In this document: one piece after another, positions 8,501 through 14,781 of the stretch
How positions within the stretch are numbered: position 1 is the first letter of the stretch
Layout: every line of letters begins with the position of its first letter
Source: JACDAN01 sp035697545
GTDB lineage: Bacteria; Actinomycetota; Thermoleophilia; Gaiellales; Gaiellaceae
DNA: 17,830 nucleotides
Assembly (NCBI GenBank): GCA_035697545.1
Contig: DASSCT010000026.1
Span: 1-17,830, forward strand
Reading direction: 5' to 3'
Notes under the pieces: generated by a model
The model's database searches: none
Told to the model about the DNA's origin: nothing
What the model saw: only the letters and a program-made list of their open reading frames with translations
Program-made: the position numbers and the translations under genes

Positions 8501-8778
8501 ACGGCGTCGCCGATGAACTTCTCGACCGTGCCGCCGACGCTTTCGAGCTCGCTCCGGACACGGGCGAAGTACGGCGTCAGCCGGGCGTGGACGTCTTCGG
8601 GATCGAGCTGCTCCGCGCTCGCGGTCGAGCCGACGACGTCCGTGAAGACGGCGGTTACTACGCGACGTTCTTCAGCCGGTCGAGCAGCCGCCTCTGCCGC
8701 AAGGGGCGTGCCGCACGCCAGGCAGAACCTCGCTTCAGGCGGATTCGCCTGCCCGCAGGCAGCACATCTTGTTGTCAT
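5551..8778 (-). CDS. Zinc-ribbon / class III cyclase / ATPase / TPR protein
   Basis: This is a 1075-residue multidomain signalling protein. An N-terminal zinc ribbon has Cys5, Cys8, Cys19 and Cys22. A class III adenylate/guanylate cyclase domain (about 38-190) keeps the metal Asp47 (FTDVVGS) and Asp91 (KFIGD), the purine-selecting Lys87 and Asp161, and the transition-state Asn164 and Arg168 (DVMNTAAR). It therefore looks catalytically competent, with Lys/Asp suggesting ATP. A STAND/AAA-type ATPase follows, with Walker A APGVGKS (262-268) and Walker B LVIVFEDLHWA (387-397). The C-terminal half (about 620-1065) is Ala/Leu/Glu-rich helical TPR-like sequence. No LuxR-type helix-turn-helix is at the end, unlike many regulators of this build. 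The ATG at 8778 has only a weak ribosome site, and an inverted repeat lies 7 bases upstream. The signal it senses is unknown. Confidence 0.88.
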   Translation of the reverse strand: MTTRCAACGQANPPEARFCLACGTPLAAEAAARPAEERRVVTAVFTDVVGSTASAEQLDPEDVHARLTPYFARVRSELESVGGTVEKFIGDAVVAVFGAPQAHEDDPERAVRAALAIRTAIHELNQADPWLDLHVRVGVATGESLVTLGKDARSEGIASGDVMNTAARIQSGAPENGVLVDEETYRTTSQAIEYRPAEPLAAKGKSEPVQVWEAVAVRAHPGDRATMFVPFVGRERELGLLRESWSKACASRERALCTVLAAPGVGKSRLVTEFEASAPAVAQVYRGRCLPYGEGITYWPVSQIVRRVAGILGSDEHEVVSTKLGSLLESLPTDRQDELRTVAAALANLVGAPRTPAGTYTSAEISQAELHWGIRRLLELLATRQQLVIVFEDLHWAEETLLELLRFIVDGSAPAPLLIIGTARPELAERAPAILVEGEHRQVVELVPLTGNESEALLAELTAEQALPTETLEALMHNAEGNPLFLEETVRMLAESSEVELEPSGLPVPTTLQGLLGARLDQLPATERAVAQHAAVVGTVFWSGAVASLDGFDEDTVGEALRGLERRDVIHAQTPSTIVGEREYAFKHVLIHDVAYARLPKRRRVLLHSRFASWVEQLPGGHDELAEIVAYHLEQACRAAAEIAHSPEPPPVLRAALALAQAAEKAERREGFREADAFYSRALDVLGSMDGEPLVELQLKRSRTLAALGELGKAHDELVTVAEKAAELGRLDLRSAALIAMANIDTKQGRAAESRQNLTEAIAIAGELGDRALQVRAGYEFAWFAAWFEGAGEASALQLREALAIAEELDDLPLRIEGHLRIGTLCFNVGDLAGAQEACERSAELASEIGSFRDETKSITLLSLVRYYRGELDEAERLALQALEWLERTADTHLQLQNLRELARCALARGDLGLAEERLRTAVPLALESGGWLVIEIYRYLTETLVRQGRVEEARELVEFAARNLPPEDAYAQAALSLARAAVATADSERGDAVAHFDEALRLLREQRLLTDLGEARIAFARALRSFGEHDDARAELHRARDEFARMDARELVAQIDRELAQAVTGADGVGPVTH
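5558..5589. terminator. Shared hairpin at convergent gene ends
   Basis: GTGACGGGGCCGAC (5558-5571) pairs with GTCGGCCCCCGTCAC (5575-5589) with one bulged C and a 3-base loop. It lies just after the + strand stop codon (5552-5554) and inside the last codons of the - strand regulator. There is no T-run on the + side. It may stop + strand transcription, but its overlap with - strand coding sequence makes it unusual. Confidence 0.5.
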
Positions 8779-8785
8779 TTTCGCC

Positions 8786-8803
8786 GAAAGTCTGCCGACT
8801 TTC
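8786..8803. promoter_or_regulatory. Inverted repeat just upstream of the cyclase gene
   Basis: GAAAGTC-TGCC-GACTTTC is a perfect 7-bp inverted repeat with a 4-base spacer. It ends 7 bases before the ATG at 8778 on the - strand. It could be an operator or an RNA hairpin hiding the ribosome site. Function is inferred only from symmetry and position. Confidence 0.4.
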
Positions 8804-8860
8804 AGCGACCGCCCTTAGCCGGGCGGGTCGCCTGACGTCCTTCTCGATGACGCCGAAGCG

Positions 8861-8885
8861 GCGGAGCGGGCACAGCCCGCTCCGC
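8861..8885 (-). terminator. Hairpin after the gamma-glutamyltransferase gene
   Basis: GCGGAGCGGGC (8861-8871) and GCCCGCTCCGC (8875-8885) form a perfect 11-bp stem with the loop ACA, 11 bases after the - strand stop at 8897. No T-run follows. Strength and position fit the end of the peptide-transport operon, so the cyclase gene is probably a separate unit. Confidence 0.6.
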
Positions 8886-8896
8886 GGCGACCTTGC

Positions 8897-10582
8897 TTAC
8901 CGGCCGACTGCATAGCCCTGCATGCCGCGGGGGTTCGCAGCGGCTTTGAGCAGGCCGTTCTCACGTGCGACCGCGCTCACGCGGCCGAGCGACCAGTCCT
9001 CGGCGACGCTGACCTCGTGACCGCGCTCGCGCAGCTCCGTGATCACCTCGCGCGGGAACCGCCCCTCGAGCGTCAGCGACCCCGGCTCCCTCTGCCGCGG
9101 GAAGAACGAGCTCGGGAAGTGGGCGGTCTGGAACTCGGCCGCGTCGATCGCCGCCTGGAGGTCGAGCCCGAAGTGGACATGGTTCAGGAAGACGTGCAGC
9201 GACCACTGATCCTGCTGGTCGCCGCCGGGCGTGCCGAACGCCAGGTAGGGCTCGCCCCACCGCAGGGCGAGCGACGGCGAGAGCGTCGTGCGGGGCCGCT
9301 TGCCCGGCTCGAGCGAGGACGGCAGGCCCTCCTCGAGCCAGAACATCTGCGCCCGCGTCCCCAGCGGCCAACCGAGGCCGGGAATCACCGGCGAGCTCTG
9401 CAACCAGCCGCCGCTCGGCGTCGCAGAGACGAAGTTGCCGAATCGATCGGCGACGTCGAGGTGCACCGTGTCGCCGAGCGTCGGCTCGCCCGCCCCTACT
9501 GTGGTCGTGGCCTCGACGAGGGCGGGTAGCCGGCCGCCGCCCGGCCGGAGCTCAGCTGACGCCTCGTCGCCAATGAGGGCGCGACGCTCGTCGTTGTATT
9601 CCGGCGACAGGAGCCGGTCGAGCGGCACATCGGCGAAGAACGGATCGCCGTAGAACGCCTCGCGATCGGCGAACGCCAGCTTCGCGCATTCGACGACGGT
9701 GTGGACGTAATCGGCAGAGCCGCGTTCCACGGCGCCGAGGTCGAAGCCGGCGAGGAGCGCGAGCTGCTGGAGAAAGACAGGGCCCTGTCCCCAGGGGCCG
9801 GTCTTGCAGACGGTGTAGCCGTCGTAGTCGTAGGTGGCCGGAGACTCCAGCGTCGCCTCCCAGCCCGCGAGGTCCCTGCCGGCGATCAGACCGCCGCTCT
9901 GGCGGCTGAACCAGTCGATCGTGTCGGCGACGAACCCGCGGTAAAAGGCAGCGCGAGCACGGTCGATCCGCGTCTCACGGCTCCCGTGACCCGCCTCGGC
10001 GAGGATGCGGCGGTAGGTCGCGGCGAGCTCACGGTTCTTGAACAGGGTTCCTGATCGGGGCGCCGGGAGATAGAGCTCGGCCGACGACGGCCATTCGCGG
10101 AGCAGCGGCTCGGTCTGCTGGATCGTCATCGTCATCCCGGGCACGACCGGGAAGCCGTGCTCGGCGTAGCCGATCGCGAACTCGAGCACGTCCTCCGGGC
10201 CGAGGGTTCCGAAGTCCCTGAGCAGCAGCATCCAGCCGTCGAAGGCACCCGGCACGCAGGCGGCAAGCACACCGGTACCGGGGACGAGCTCGTGGCCGAG
10301 CTCGCGGAAGCGCTTGATCGTCGCCGCCGCAGGCGCCGTCCCTTGTGCGCAGACAACGACCGGCTCATCCCGCTCGGCGCTCCACAACACGATGGGGAGA
10401 TCACCTCCCGGCCCGTTCAGATGCGGCTCGACGACCTGGAGCGTGAATCCCGTAGCCGCAGCGGCGTCGAAGGCGTTGCCGCCCCGCTCGAGGACAGCCA
10501 TCCCGGCCGCGGACGCAAGCCAGTGGGTCGACGCGACCATCCCGAACGTGCCGCGGAGCTCCGGACGCGTGGTGAAGCTCAC
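8897..10582 (-). CDS. Gamma-glutamyltransferase family protein, no signal peptide
   Basis: This is a 561-residue Ntn-hydrolase precursor of the gamma-glutamyltransferase/cephalosporin acylase family, which is self-cleaved before a catalytic Thr. The presumed nucleophile is Thr372 in GDTVHLDVADRFGNFVSAT. The classical Thr-Thr-His is replaced by Asp-Thr-Val-His. Other family marks are NAFDAAAAT near 37, LNGPGGD (55-61), KRPRTTLSPSLAL and the GTPGGD oxyanion-type loop. The start is a GTG at 10582 that overlaps the oppF stop as GTGA, and family-like sequence begins directly there; upstream in-frame sequence is antisense to the transporter gene and does not look like protein. There is no signal peptide, so it should act in the cytoplasm on imported substrate, whereas classical enzymes are periplasmic or secreted. 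It is the last gene of the transporter operon. The likely substrate is a gamma-glutamyl compound or modified peptide. Confidence 0.88.
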   Translation of the reverse strand: MSFTTRPELRGTFGMVASTHWLASAAGMAVLERGGNAFDAAAATGFTLQVVEPHLNGPGGDLPIVLWSAERDEPVVVCAQGTAPAAATIKRFRELGHELVPGTGVLAACVPGAFDGWMLLLRDFGTLGPEDVLEFAIGYAEHGFPVVPGMTMTIQQTEPLLREWPSSAELYLPAPRSGTLFKNRELAATYRRILAEAGHGSRETRIDRARAAFYRGFVADTIDWFSRQSGGLIAGRDLAGWEATLESPATYDYDGYTVCKTGPWGQGPVFLQQLALLAGFDLGAVERGSADYVHTVVECAKLAFADREAFYGDPFFADVPLDRLLSPEYNDERRALIGDEASAELRPGGGRLPALVEATTTVGAGEPTLGDTVHLDVADRFGNFVSATPSGGWLQSSPVIPGLGWPLGTRAQMFWLEEGLPSSLEPGKRPRTTLSPSLALRWGEPYLAFGTPGGDQQDQWSLHVFLNHVHFGLDLQAAIDAAEFQTAHFPSSFFPRQREPGSLTLEGRFPREVITELRERGHEVSVAEDWSLGRVSAVARENGLLKAAANPRGMQGYAVGR

Positions 10583-11634
10583 CGCTCCGGCGCTCCGGCG
10601 AGCTCCACCGGCGACTCGGTGAGCCGTGGCGCCTCCGCGCCCCGGCGGACGAGGTGGCAGGCGACGAAGTGGCCGCCGCCGGTGACATCGACGAGCGGCG
10701 GCTCCTCGTCGGTCGATCGCGGCGCAGACTCCCGCTCGAGCGGACACCGGGTCCGGAACCGGCAACCGGACGGCGGCTCGATGGGGCTCGGGATGTCCCC
10801 CTCGAGCAGCACACGCGTCCTCGTCCGCTGGATCTCGGGGTCCGGCACGACGGCCGCGGACAGCAGCGCCTGCGTATACGGATGCTGCGGTCGCGCGAAC
10901 AGCTCGTCGCGCGGCGCGAGCTCGACGATCTTCCCGAGATACATGACTGCGACGCGATCGCAGAGGAACTCGACCGTGGCGAGGTCGTGACTGATGAAGA
11001 GGCACGAGAACCCGAGCTCCTTCTGGAGGTCGCGGAGCAGGTTGAGCACCGAGGCCTGAACGGAGACGTCGAGCGCCGAGACAGGCTCGTCCGCGATCAG
11101 GAGATCGGGAGAGACGCTGAGCGACCTGGCGAGGCCGACGCGCTGGCGCTGCCCGCCAGAGAGCTCGTGCGGGTAGCGGAAGCGAAGCTCTGGGCGAAGC
11201 CCGACCGAGTCGAAGAGCTCGACGACCCGCGCGTCGATTCCGGACCGGCGGGCGAGCTTGTGGAGGCGAAGCGGCTCGCCGACGATCTGGCCGCAGGTCA
11301 TCCGTGGGTTCAGCGACGAGTACGGGTCCTGGAAGACGATGTGCATCCGGCGCCGGTGTGGCCGGAGCTCGCGGCGGGAGAGGTGGGTGATGTCGGCGCC
11401 GTCGAGGCGGATCGTGCCCGCCGTCGGCTCATAGAGACGGTTGATGCAGTAGCCGACGGTCGTCTTGCCGCTCCCGGACTCCCCGACGAGGCCCAGCACC
11501 TCTCCCGGGGCGATCGAAAACGAGACACCGTCGACGGCGTGGACGACCCGGCCCGAACCGCTCACGCCGCGACCGAGCGTGAAGTGCTTGACGAGCCCCT
11601 CCACCTCCAACACCGGTTGCCCCTCGGCCGTCAT
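10579..11634 (-). CDS. oppF: Peptide ABC transporter ATPase, OppF/DppF type
   Basis: This 351-residue ATP-binding subunit energises import with its partner OppD. Walker A is GESGSGKTT (51-59), the Q-loop is in FQDPYSSLNP (101-110), the signature is LSGGQRQ (158-164), Walker B ends at DEP (182-184), and the H-loop is in LFISHD. After the core comes the oligopeptide/dipeptide C-terminal domain (HPYTQALLSA) with a Cys-containing motif GCRFRTRCP that in some homologues binds an Fe-S cluster. The ATG at 11634 overlaps the oppD stop as ATGA, and the gene's own stop overlaps the next GTG, so translation is probably coupled. A much longer in-frame extension up to 12810 is antisense-like shadow sequence and is rejected. 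The specific substrate cannot be read. Confidence 0.92.
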   Translation of the reverse strand: MTAEGQPVLEVEGLVKHFTLGRGVSGSGRVVHAVDGVSFSIAPGEVLGLVGESGSGKTTVGYCINRLYEPTAGTIRLDGADITHLSRRELRPHRRRMHIVFQDPYSSLNPRMTCGQIVGEPLRLHKLARRSGIDARVVELFDSVGLRPELRFRYPHELSGGQRQRVGLARSLSVSPDLLIADEPVSALDVSVQASVLNLLRDLQKELGFSCLFISHDLATVEFLCDRVAVMYLGKIVELAPRDELFARPQHPYTQALLSAAVVPDPEIQRTRTRVLLEGDIPSPIEPPSGCRFRTRCPLERESAPRSTDEEPPLVDVTGGGHFVACHLVRRGAEAPRLTESPVELAGAPER

Positions 11635-12599
11635 CGCTCTCCCGGATGGAAACAGGCGACGGTGTGGTCCGGGCGGACGAGACGCAGCTCCGGCACGGAC
11701 GACCACGACTGCTCGTCGGCGCGCGTGCACCGGTCGGCGAAGGCGCAGTGCGCGGGGAGCTCGGCAAGCGAGGGCACCCGGCCCGGGATCTCCTGCAGCC
11801 TCCCGTTCCGCGCACTGCCGGCGCGCGGGACCGCGCCGAGCAGGCCGATCGTGTACGGGTGCTGCGGGTGCGCGAAGAGCTCCGCGACCGCGGCCTCCTC
11901 GGCCTTGCGCCCGGCGTACATGACGACGACCCGGTCGGCGAGATCCGCGACGACGCCGAGGTTGTGCGTGATGAGGATGATCGCGGTTCCGAGCCGCGCG
12001 CGCAGCTCCCGAAGCAGATCGAGGATGCCGGCCTGGATCGTGACGTCGAGCGCGGTCGTCGGCTCGTCGGCGATCAGGATCTTGGGGTCGCACGCAAGCG
12101 CCATCGCGATCACCACGCGCTGGCGCATTCCGCCCGAGAGCTGATGCGGATACTCGTCGATGCGGCGGCCCGGGTCGGGGATGTGAACGAGGTCTAGGAG
12201 CTCGACGACGCGTTTCTTCGCCGCGCTTCGGGAGAGGCTCAGGTGCTCGCGCAGCACCTCCTCGATCTGGTGCCCGATCCGGAGCACCGGGTTCAGCGAG
12301 GTCATCGGCTCCTGGAAGACGAACGAGATCTGGCGGCCGCGGATCTTCCGGAGCTGAGAGCCAGACGCGCCGAGCAGCTCCTCGCCGTCGAACCGGACGC
12401 TGCCCGTGACCGTCGCGGTCTTCGGGAGCAGCCCCAGGATCGAGAGCGCGGTCACGCTTTTCCCGCAACCGGACTCGCCGACGATTCCCAGCACCTGGCC
12501 CCAGGCGAGCTCGAGCGACATCCCGTCGACGGCGTGAACGCTCCCCTCGTCGCTGTCGAAGCGGACCGAGAGGTCCCGGACTTGGAGTAACGGCTCCAT
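11631..12599 (-). CDS. oppD: Peptide ABC transporter ATPase, OppD/DppD type
   Basis: This 322-residue ATPase subunit has Walker A GESGCGKS (41-48), Q-loop FQEPMTSLNP (95-104), signature LSGGMRQ (154-160), Walker B ILIADEP (174-180) and H-loop LITHN. It ends with the HPYTIGLLGA element and Cys residues (CAFADRC) of the oligopeptide family. I chose the ATG at 12599 (MEPLLQVRDL), where homology-like sequence begins. The frame stays open to 12728, but those codons lie in the inserted repeat element. GGGG in the end of that element (12611-12608) is 8 bases from the ATG and is the only ribosome-site-like sequence. A 229-base gap to oppC breaks the otherwise tight operon. Confidence 0.92.
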   Translation of the reverse strand: MEPLLQVRDLSVRFDSDEGSVHAVDGMSLELAWGQVLGIVGESGCGKSVTALSILGLLPKTATVTGSVRFDGEELLGASGSQLRKIRGRQISFVFQEPMTSLNPVLRIGHQIEEVLREHLSLSRSAAKKRVVELLDLVHIPDPGRRIDEYPHQLSGGMRQRVVIAMALACDPKILIADEPTTALDVTIQAGILDLLRELRARLGTAIILITHNLGVVADLADRVVVMYAGRKAEEAAVAELFAHPQHPYTIGLLGAVPRAGSARNGRLQEIPGRVPSLAELPAHCAFADRCTRADEQSWSSVPELRLVRPDHTVACFHPGER

Positions 12600-12644
12600 C
12601 GCTAGTGCCCCGTCCAGTAATGCCGCCGACCTTCTGGGTCGCGA
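12600..12644 (+). repeat. Left inverted arm of the MITE-like element
   Basis: It reads CGCTAGTGCCCCGTCCAGTA and onward, and pairs with 12790-12834. The first 12 positions match at 11, and CTTCTGG and CGCGA recur in order further in (12631-12637, 12640-12644). Confidence 0.7.
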
Positions 12645-12650
12645 GCCGAA

Positions 12651-12670
12651 GGCGCCGACTCGTCGGCGCC
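12651..12670. repeat. Internal hairpin 1 of the element
   Basis: GGCGCCGAC and GTCGGCGCC are perfect 9-bp arms with a TC centre. They are enclosed by GACCTTCTGG (12628-12637) and CCAGAAGAGGTC (12673-12684), which pair with a two-base bulge. Confidence 0.75.
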
Positions 12671-12680
12671 GACCAGAAGA

Positions 12681-12707
12681 GGTCGTGCCGGCTTTGCCGG
12701 CGCGACC
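12681..12707. repeat. Internal hairpin 2 of the element
   Basis: GGTCGTGCCGGC (12681-12692) and GCCGGCGCGACC (12696-12707) form a 12-bp stem with one G-T pair around a TTT loop. GGTC is shared with the stem enclosing hairpin 1, so the two folds compete. Confidence 0.75.
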
Positions 12708-12737
12708 GTCTTGATCCAGAGTTCGCACTCCGACGAG

Positions 12738-12757
12738 CCAAGGTCTGAAGACCTTGG
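12738..12757. repeat. Internal hairpin 3 of the element
   Basis: CCAAGGTC and GACCTTGG are perfect 8-bp arms with a TGAA loop. They are enclosed by CCAGAG (12716-12721) and CTCTGG (12774-12779). Confidence 0.75.
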
Positions 12758-12789
12758 TGAGGAGGAGGGTGGGCTCTGGCGCCGCGTGA

Positions 12790-12834
12790 TCGCGGGCCAG
12801 AAGCCGGCATGTATTGCTGGGTGGGGCACTAACG
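12790..12834 (-). repeat. Right inverted arm of the MITE-like element
   Basis: On the - strand it reads CGTTAGTGCCCCACCCAGCA and onward, then GCCGGCTTCTGGCCCGCGA. The oppC stop codon (12829-12831) is made of the flanking TA plus the first base of the element. Confidence 0.7.
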
Positions 12835-13704
12835 CTCGGTCTTCGGGTCGAAGACGTCCCGGAGCCCGTCGCCGAGCAGGTTGAACGCCAGGGCGACGAT
12901 GACGATCGCGAGGCCCGGAAAGACGGCGAGCCTCGGCGCCTCGTTCAGGTACGGCTGCGCGGCGTTCAGCATCACACCCCAGGACGGCGTCGGCGGCTGA
13001 ACGCCGAGCCCGAGGAACGACAGCACCGCCTCGCCGATGATCGCGGCGGGAATTGTCACCGTCGCCTGAACGAGCAGCGTGCTCCCCATGTTCGGGAGGA
13101 TGTGACGGCCGATGATCACGGCGTCGTTCGCGCCGTTGGCCACAGCAGCCCGGACGTAGTCCTCCTCCCGGAGCGCGAGCGCCTCACCTCTGGCGATCCG
13201 GATGAGCGGCGGAATCGCGGCGATCCCGAGCGCGAGCGTGGCGTTCAGAAGCGAGGGGCCCAGGATGGCGGCGAGGCCGACGGCGAGGATCAGGAATGGG
13301 AACGCAAGCAGCACGTCCGTCACTCGGGCGATCGCTGTGTCGAGCCAGCCTCGGTAGTACCCGCCGATGAGGCCGATCGGGACGGCGACCGCCATGGCGA
13401 GGACAGTGGCGAAGAACCCGGCCTGGATCGAGGCTCGGGCGCCCCAGATGATCCGCGACAGCGTGTCGCGGCCAAGCTCGTCCGTGCCGAGCAAGTGGTC
13501 TCGCGACGGGCCGGCGAGGATCGCCTCGAAATCCGTTTGATCGGGCGAGTAGGGAGCGATCCAGCGAGCCAGGAGCGCGCCAAGCACCGCGCCGACGACC
13601 ACCACCAGCGAGATGACTGCAGCTGGGCGGCGGAGGAAGCGCCGGCGCAGGATCCGGCGTCGCCGCGCGCGGGCTCCCAGCGGAGACGCTTCGACGTAGC
13701 TCAC
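12829..13704 (-). CDS. oppC: Peptide ABC transporter permease, OppC/DppC type
   Basis: This 291-residue inner-membrane permease has an Arg-rich N-terminus (12-26), a first transmembrane helix near 28-48, then the extracytoplasmic motif HLLGTDELGRDTLSRIIWGAR typical of the DppC branch. About five more membrane helices follow, with the EAA coupling loop EDYVRAAVANGANDAVIIGRHILPN that docks on the ATPases. The GTG start at 13704 has GGAGG 7 bases upstream, a clear ribosome site. It lies 97 bases after oppB. That gap contains GACCGGTC and CGACCG/CGGTCG repeats but no gene. Its TAG stop sits at the edge of the inserted element. It pairs with OppB to form the channel. Confidence 0.92.
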   Translation of the reverse strand: MSYVEASPLGARARRRRILRRRFLRRPAAVISLVVVVGAVLGALLARWIAPYSPDQTDFEAILAGPSRDHLLGTDELGRDTLSRIIWGARASIQAGFFATVLAMAVAVPIGLIGGYYRGWLDTAIARVTDVLLAFPFLILAVGLAAILGPSLLNATLALGIAAIPPLIRIARGEALALREEDYVRAAVANGANDAVIIGRHILPNMGSTLLVQATVTIPAAIIGEAVLSFLGLGVQPPTPSWGVMLNAAQPYLNEAPRLAVFPGLAIVIVALAFNLLGDGLRDVFDPKTER

Positions 13705-13801
13705 TGCCGAACCTCCACAGTCCCAACGTTTCGACCGGTCATTTCAGACGGTCGCACAGGCAGAGCCCGCACGACCTGAGGGAGGCAGCGCAAGCGCCGT
13801 C

Positions 13802-14758
13802 TCACTGTGACGAGCCTCCCGAGACCCGGATGCGCGGGTTGATCAGCGAGTACGTGAGATCGACGAACAGGTTCACGACGACGTAGCCCACGGCCACCAC
13901 GAGCACGACGCCCTGGATCAGTGGGTAGTCACGCTGTGCGATCGAGTCGACCGTCAGGCGCCCGAAGCCGGCGATCCCGAAGATCTGCTCGGTGATGACC
14001 GCCCCCGAGATGAGCGCGCCGAGCTGGAGCCCGATCACGGTCGTGACGGTGATGAGGCTGTTCCGCAGCGCGTGCTTGCCGACGACCGTCCACTCGCTCA
14101 GCCCCTTGGCCCTCGCGGTCCGGACGTAGTCGGCGCCGAGCGACTCGAGCATCGCCGACCGCATCTGGCGCATCAGAACCGCGGAAAGCCCCGCCCCGAG
14201 GACGATGGCGGGCATCACCATGTGTTCGAGGTTCCCGATCGGGTCGTCGCGGAACGAGACGTACCCGCCGGCCGGCAGCCAGCCCAGGTTCACGGCGAAG
14301 ACGATGATCATCATCAGGCCGAGCCAGAAGTGCGGGACGGAGAGACCGAGCAGGGCGACCGTCGTCGCCGCGTAGTCCGACGCCTTGCCTCGGCGAACGG
14401 CGGCGATGACGCCGGCGCCGATGCCCAGAACCGTCCCGATCAGGAGCGCCAGGCCGGCGAGCTCGAGCGTCAATGGGATGCGGGTGACGATCGTCTCTGC
14501 GACCGGCAGCCCGCGATTGTCGGTCCCGAGATCGCCCTGAAGCGCCAGCCCCACCCAGTGCACGTACTGAAGGGGCAGCGGGTCGTCGAGCCCGTACTTC
14601 TCCCTGATCGCCGCCAGCACCTCGGGATCGCGGTCCTCGGCAGCCAGGGCGAGCGCCGGATCGCCCGGAATCGCGCGCACGCCGACGAAGACGACGACGC
14701 TCGCAAGGAAGACGACGATCAGGGCGGCTCCGAGCTTGCGCAAAATGAAGACGCCCAT
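13802..14758 (-). CDS. oppB: Peptide ABC transporter permease, OppB/DppB type
   Basis: This 318-residue permease has a first membrane helix at about 9-29, followed by the conserved segment around IPGDPALAL, REKYGLDDPLPLQYVHW and GDLGTDNRGLPVAETI. Five further helices follow, with the EAA loop ADYVRTARAKGLSEWTVVGKHALRNSL. These are standard marks of the DppB/OppB family. The ATG at 14758 is 23 bases after the stop of the binding-protein gene, so it is the second gene of the operon. Confidence 0.93.
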   Translation of the reverse strand: MGVFILRKLGAALIVVFLASVVVFVGVRAIPGDPALALAAEDRDPEVLAAIREKYGLDDPLPLQYVHWVGLALQGDLGTDNRGLPVAETIVTRIPLTLELAGLALLIGTVLGIGAGVIAAVRRGKASDYAATTVALLGLSVPHFWLGLMMIIVFAVNLGWLPAGGYVSFRDDPIGNLEHMVMPAIVLGAGLSAVLMRQMRSAMLESLGADYVRTARAKGLSEWTVVGKHALRNSLITVTTVIGLQLGALISGAVITEQIFGIAGFGRLTVDSIAQRDYPLIQGVVLVVAVGYVVVNLFVDLTYSLINPRIRVSGGSSQ

Positions 14759-14781
14759 GATCGTCGTCAGTGTCGCTTAGT

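Larger units (their letters stand above)
12605..12829. mobile_element. MITE-like element inserted between oppC and oppD
   Basis: This is a 225-bp element flanked by TA on both sides (12603-12604 and 12830-12831). The ends begin GTGCCCC and are imperfect inverted repeats of about 45 bases counting the flanks; the first 24 positions (12600-12623 against 12834-12811) match at 19, and all five differences are transitions. Inside are three strong hairpins with further enclosing repeats. No transposase is encoded; the only open frame (12602-12829, -) shows no coding character. TA duplication and short inverted ends fit MITEs of the IS630/Tc1-mariner superfamily. Removing the element and one TA leaves the oppC stop TAG, then CG, then the oppD ATG. 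The alternative is a structured intercistronic RNA not derived from a transposon. Confidence 0.6.

Noticed and set aside
5558..8818. Several + strand open frames opposite the cyclase-ATPase-TPR gene
   Set aside because: They are Arg/Ser- or Leu/Glu-rich antisense shadows with no motifs; the - strand has clear catalytic motifs throughout.
10583..11005. N-terminal extension of about 140 residues on the gamma-glutamyltransferase
   Set aside because: The extension overlaps the oppF gene in another frame, is Arg/Ala-rich shadow sequence, and the GTG at 10582 forms a typical GTGA junction.
12651..12757. CRISPR-like or tandem repeat array
   Set aside because: The three palindromes differ from each other in sequence and spacing, with no direct repeats and no cas genes.
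11635..12810. Long N-terminal extension of OppF (743 codons in total)
   Set aside because: This stretch is the shifted frame of oppD and the repeat element; the ABC domain begins at the ATG at 11634, which overlaps the oppD stop.
12602..12829. 75-codon open frame (-) inside the MITE-like element
   Set aside because: It spans the hairpins and inverted arms and shows no domain-like sequence; its start lies in the right arm and it has no ribosome site.
13705..13801. A second inserted element between oppB and oppC
   Set aside because: The 97-base gap has only short palindromes (GACCGGTC, CGACCG/CGGTCG), no GTGCCCC ends and no TA-flanked symmetry.
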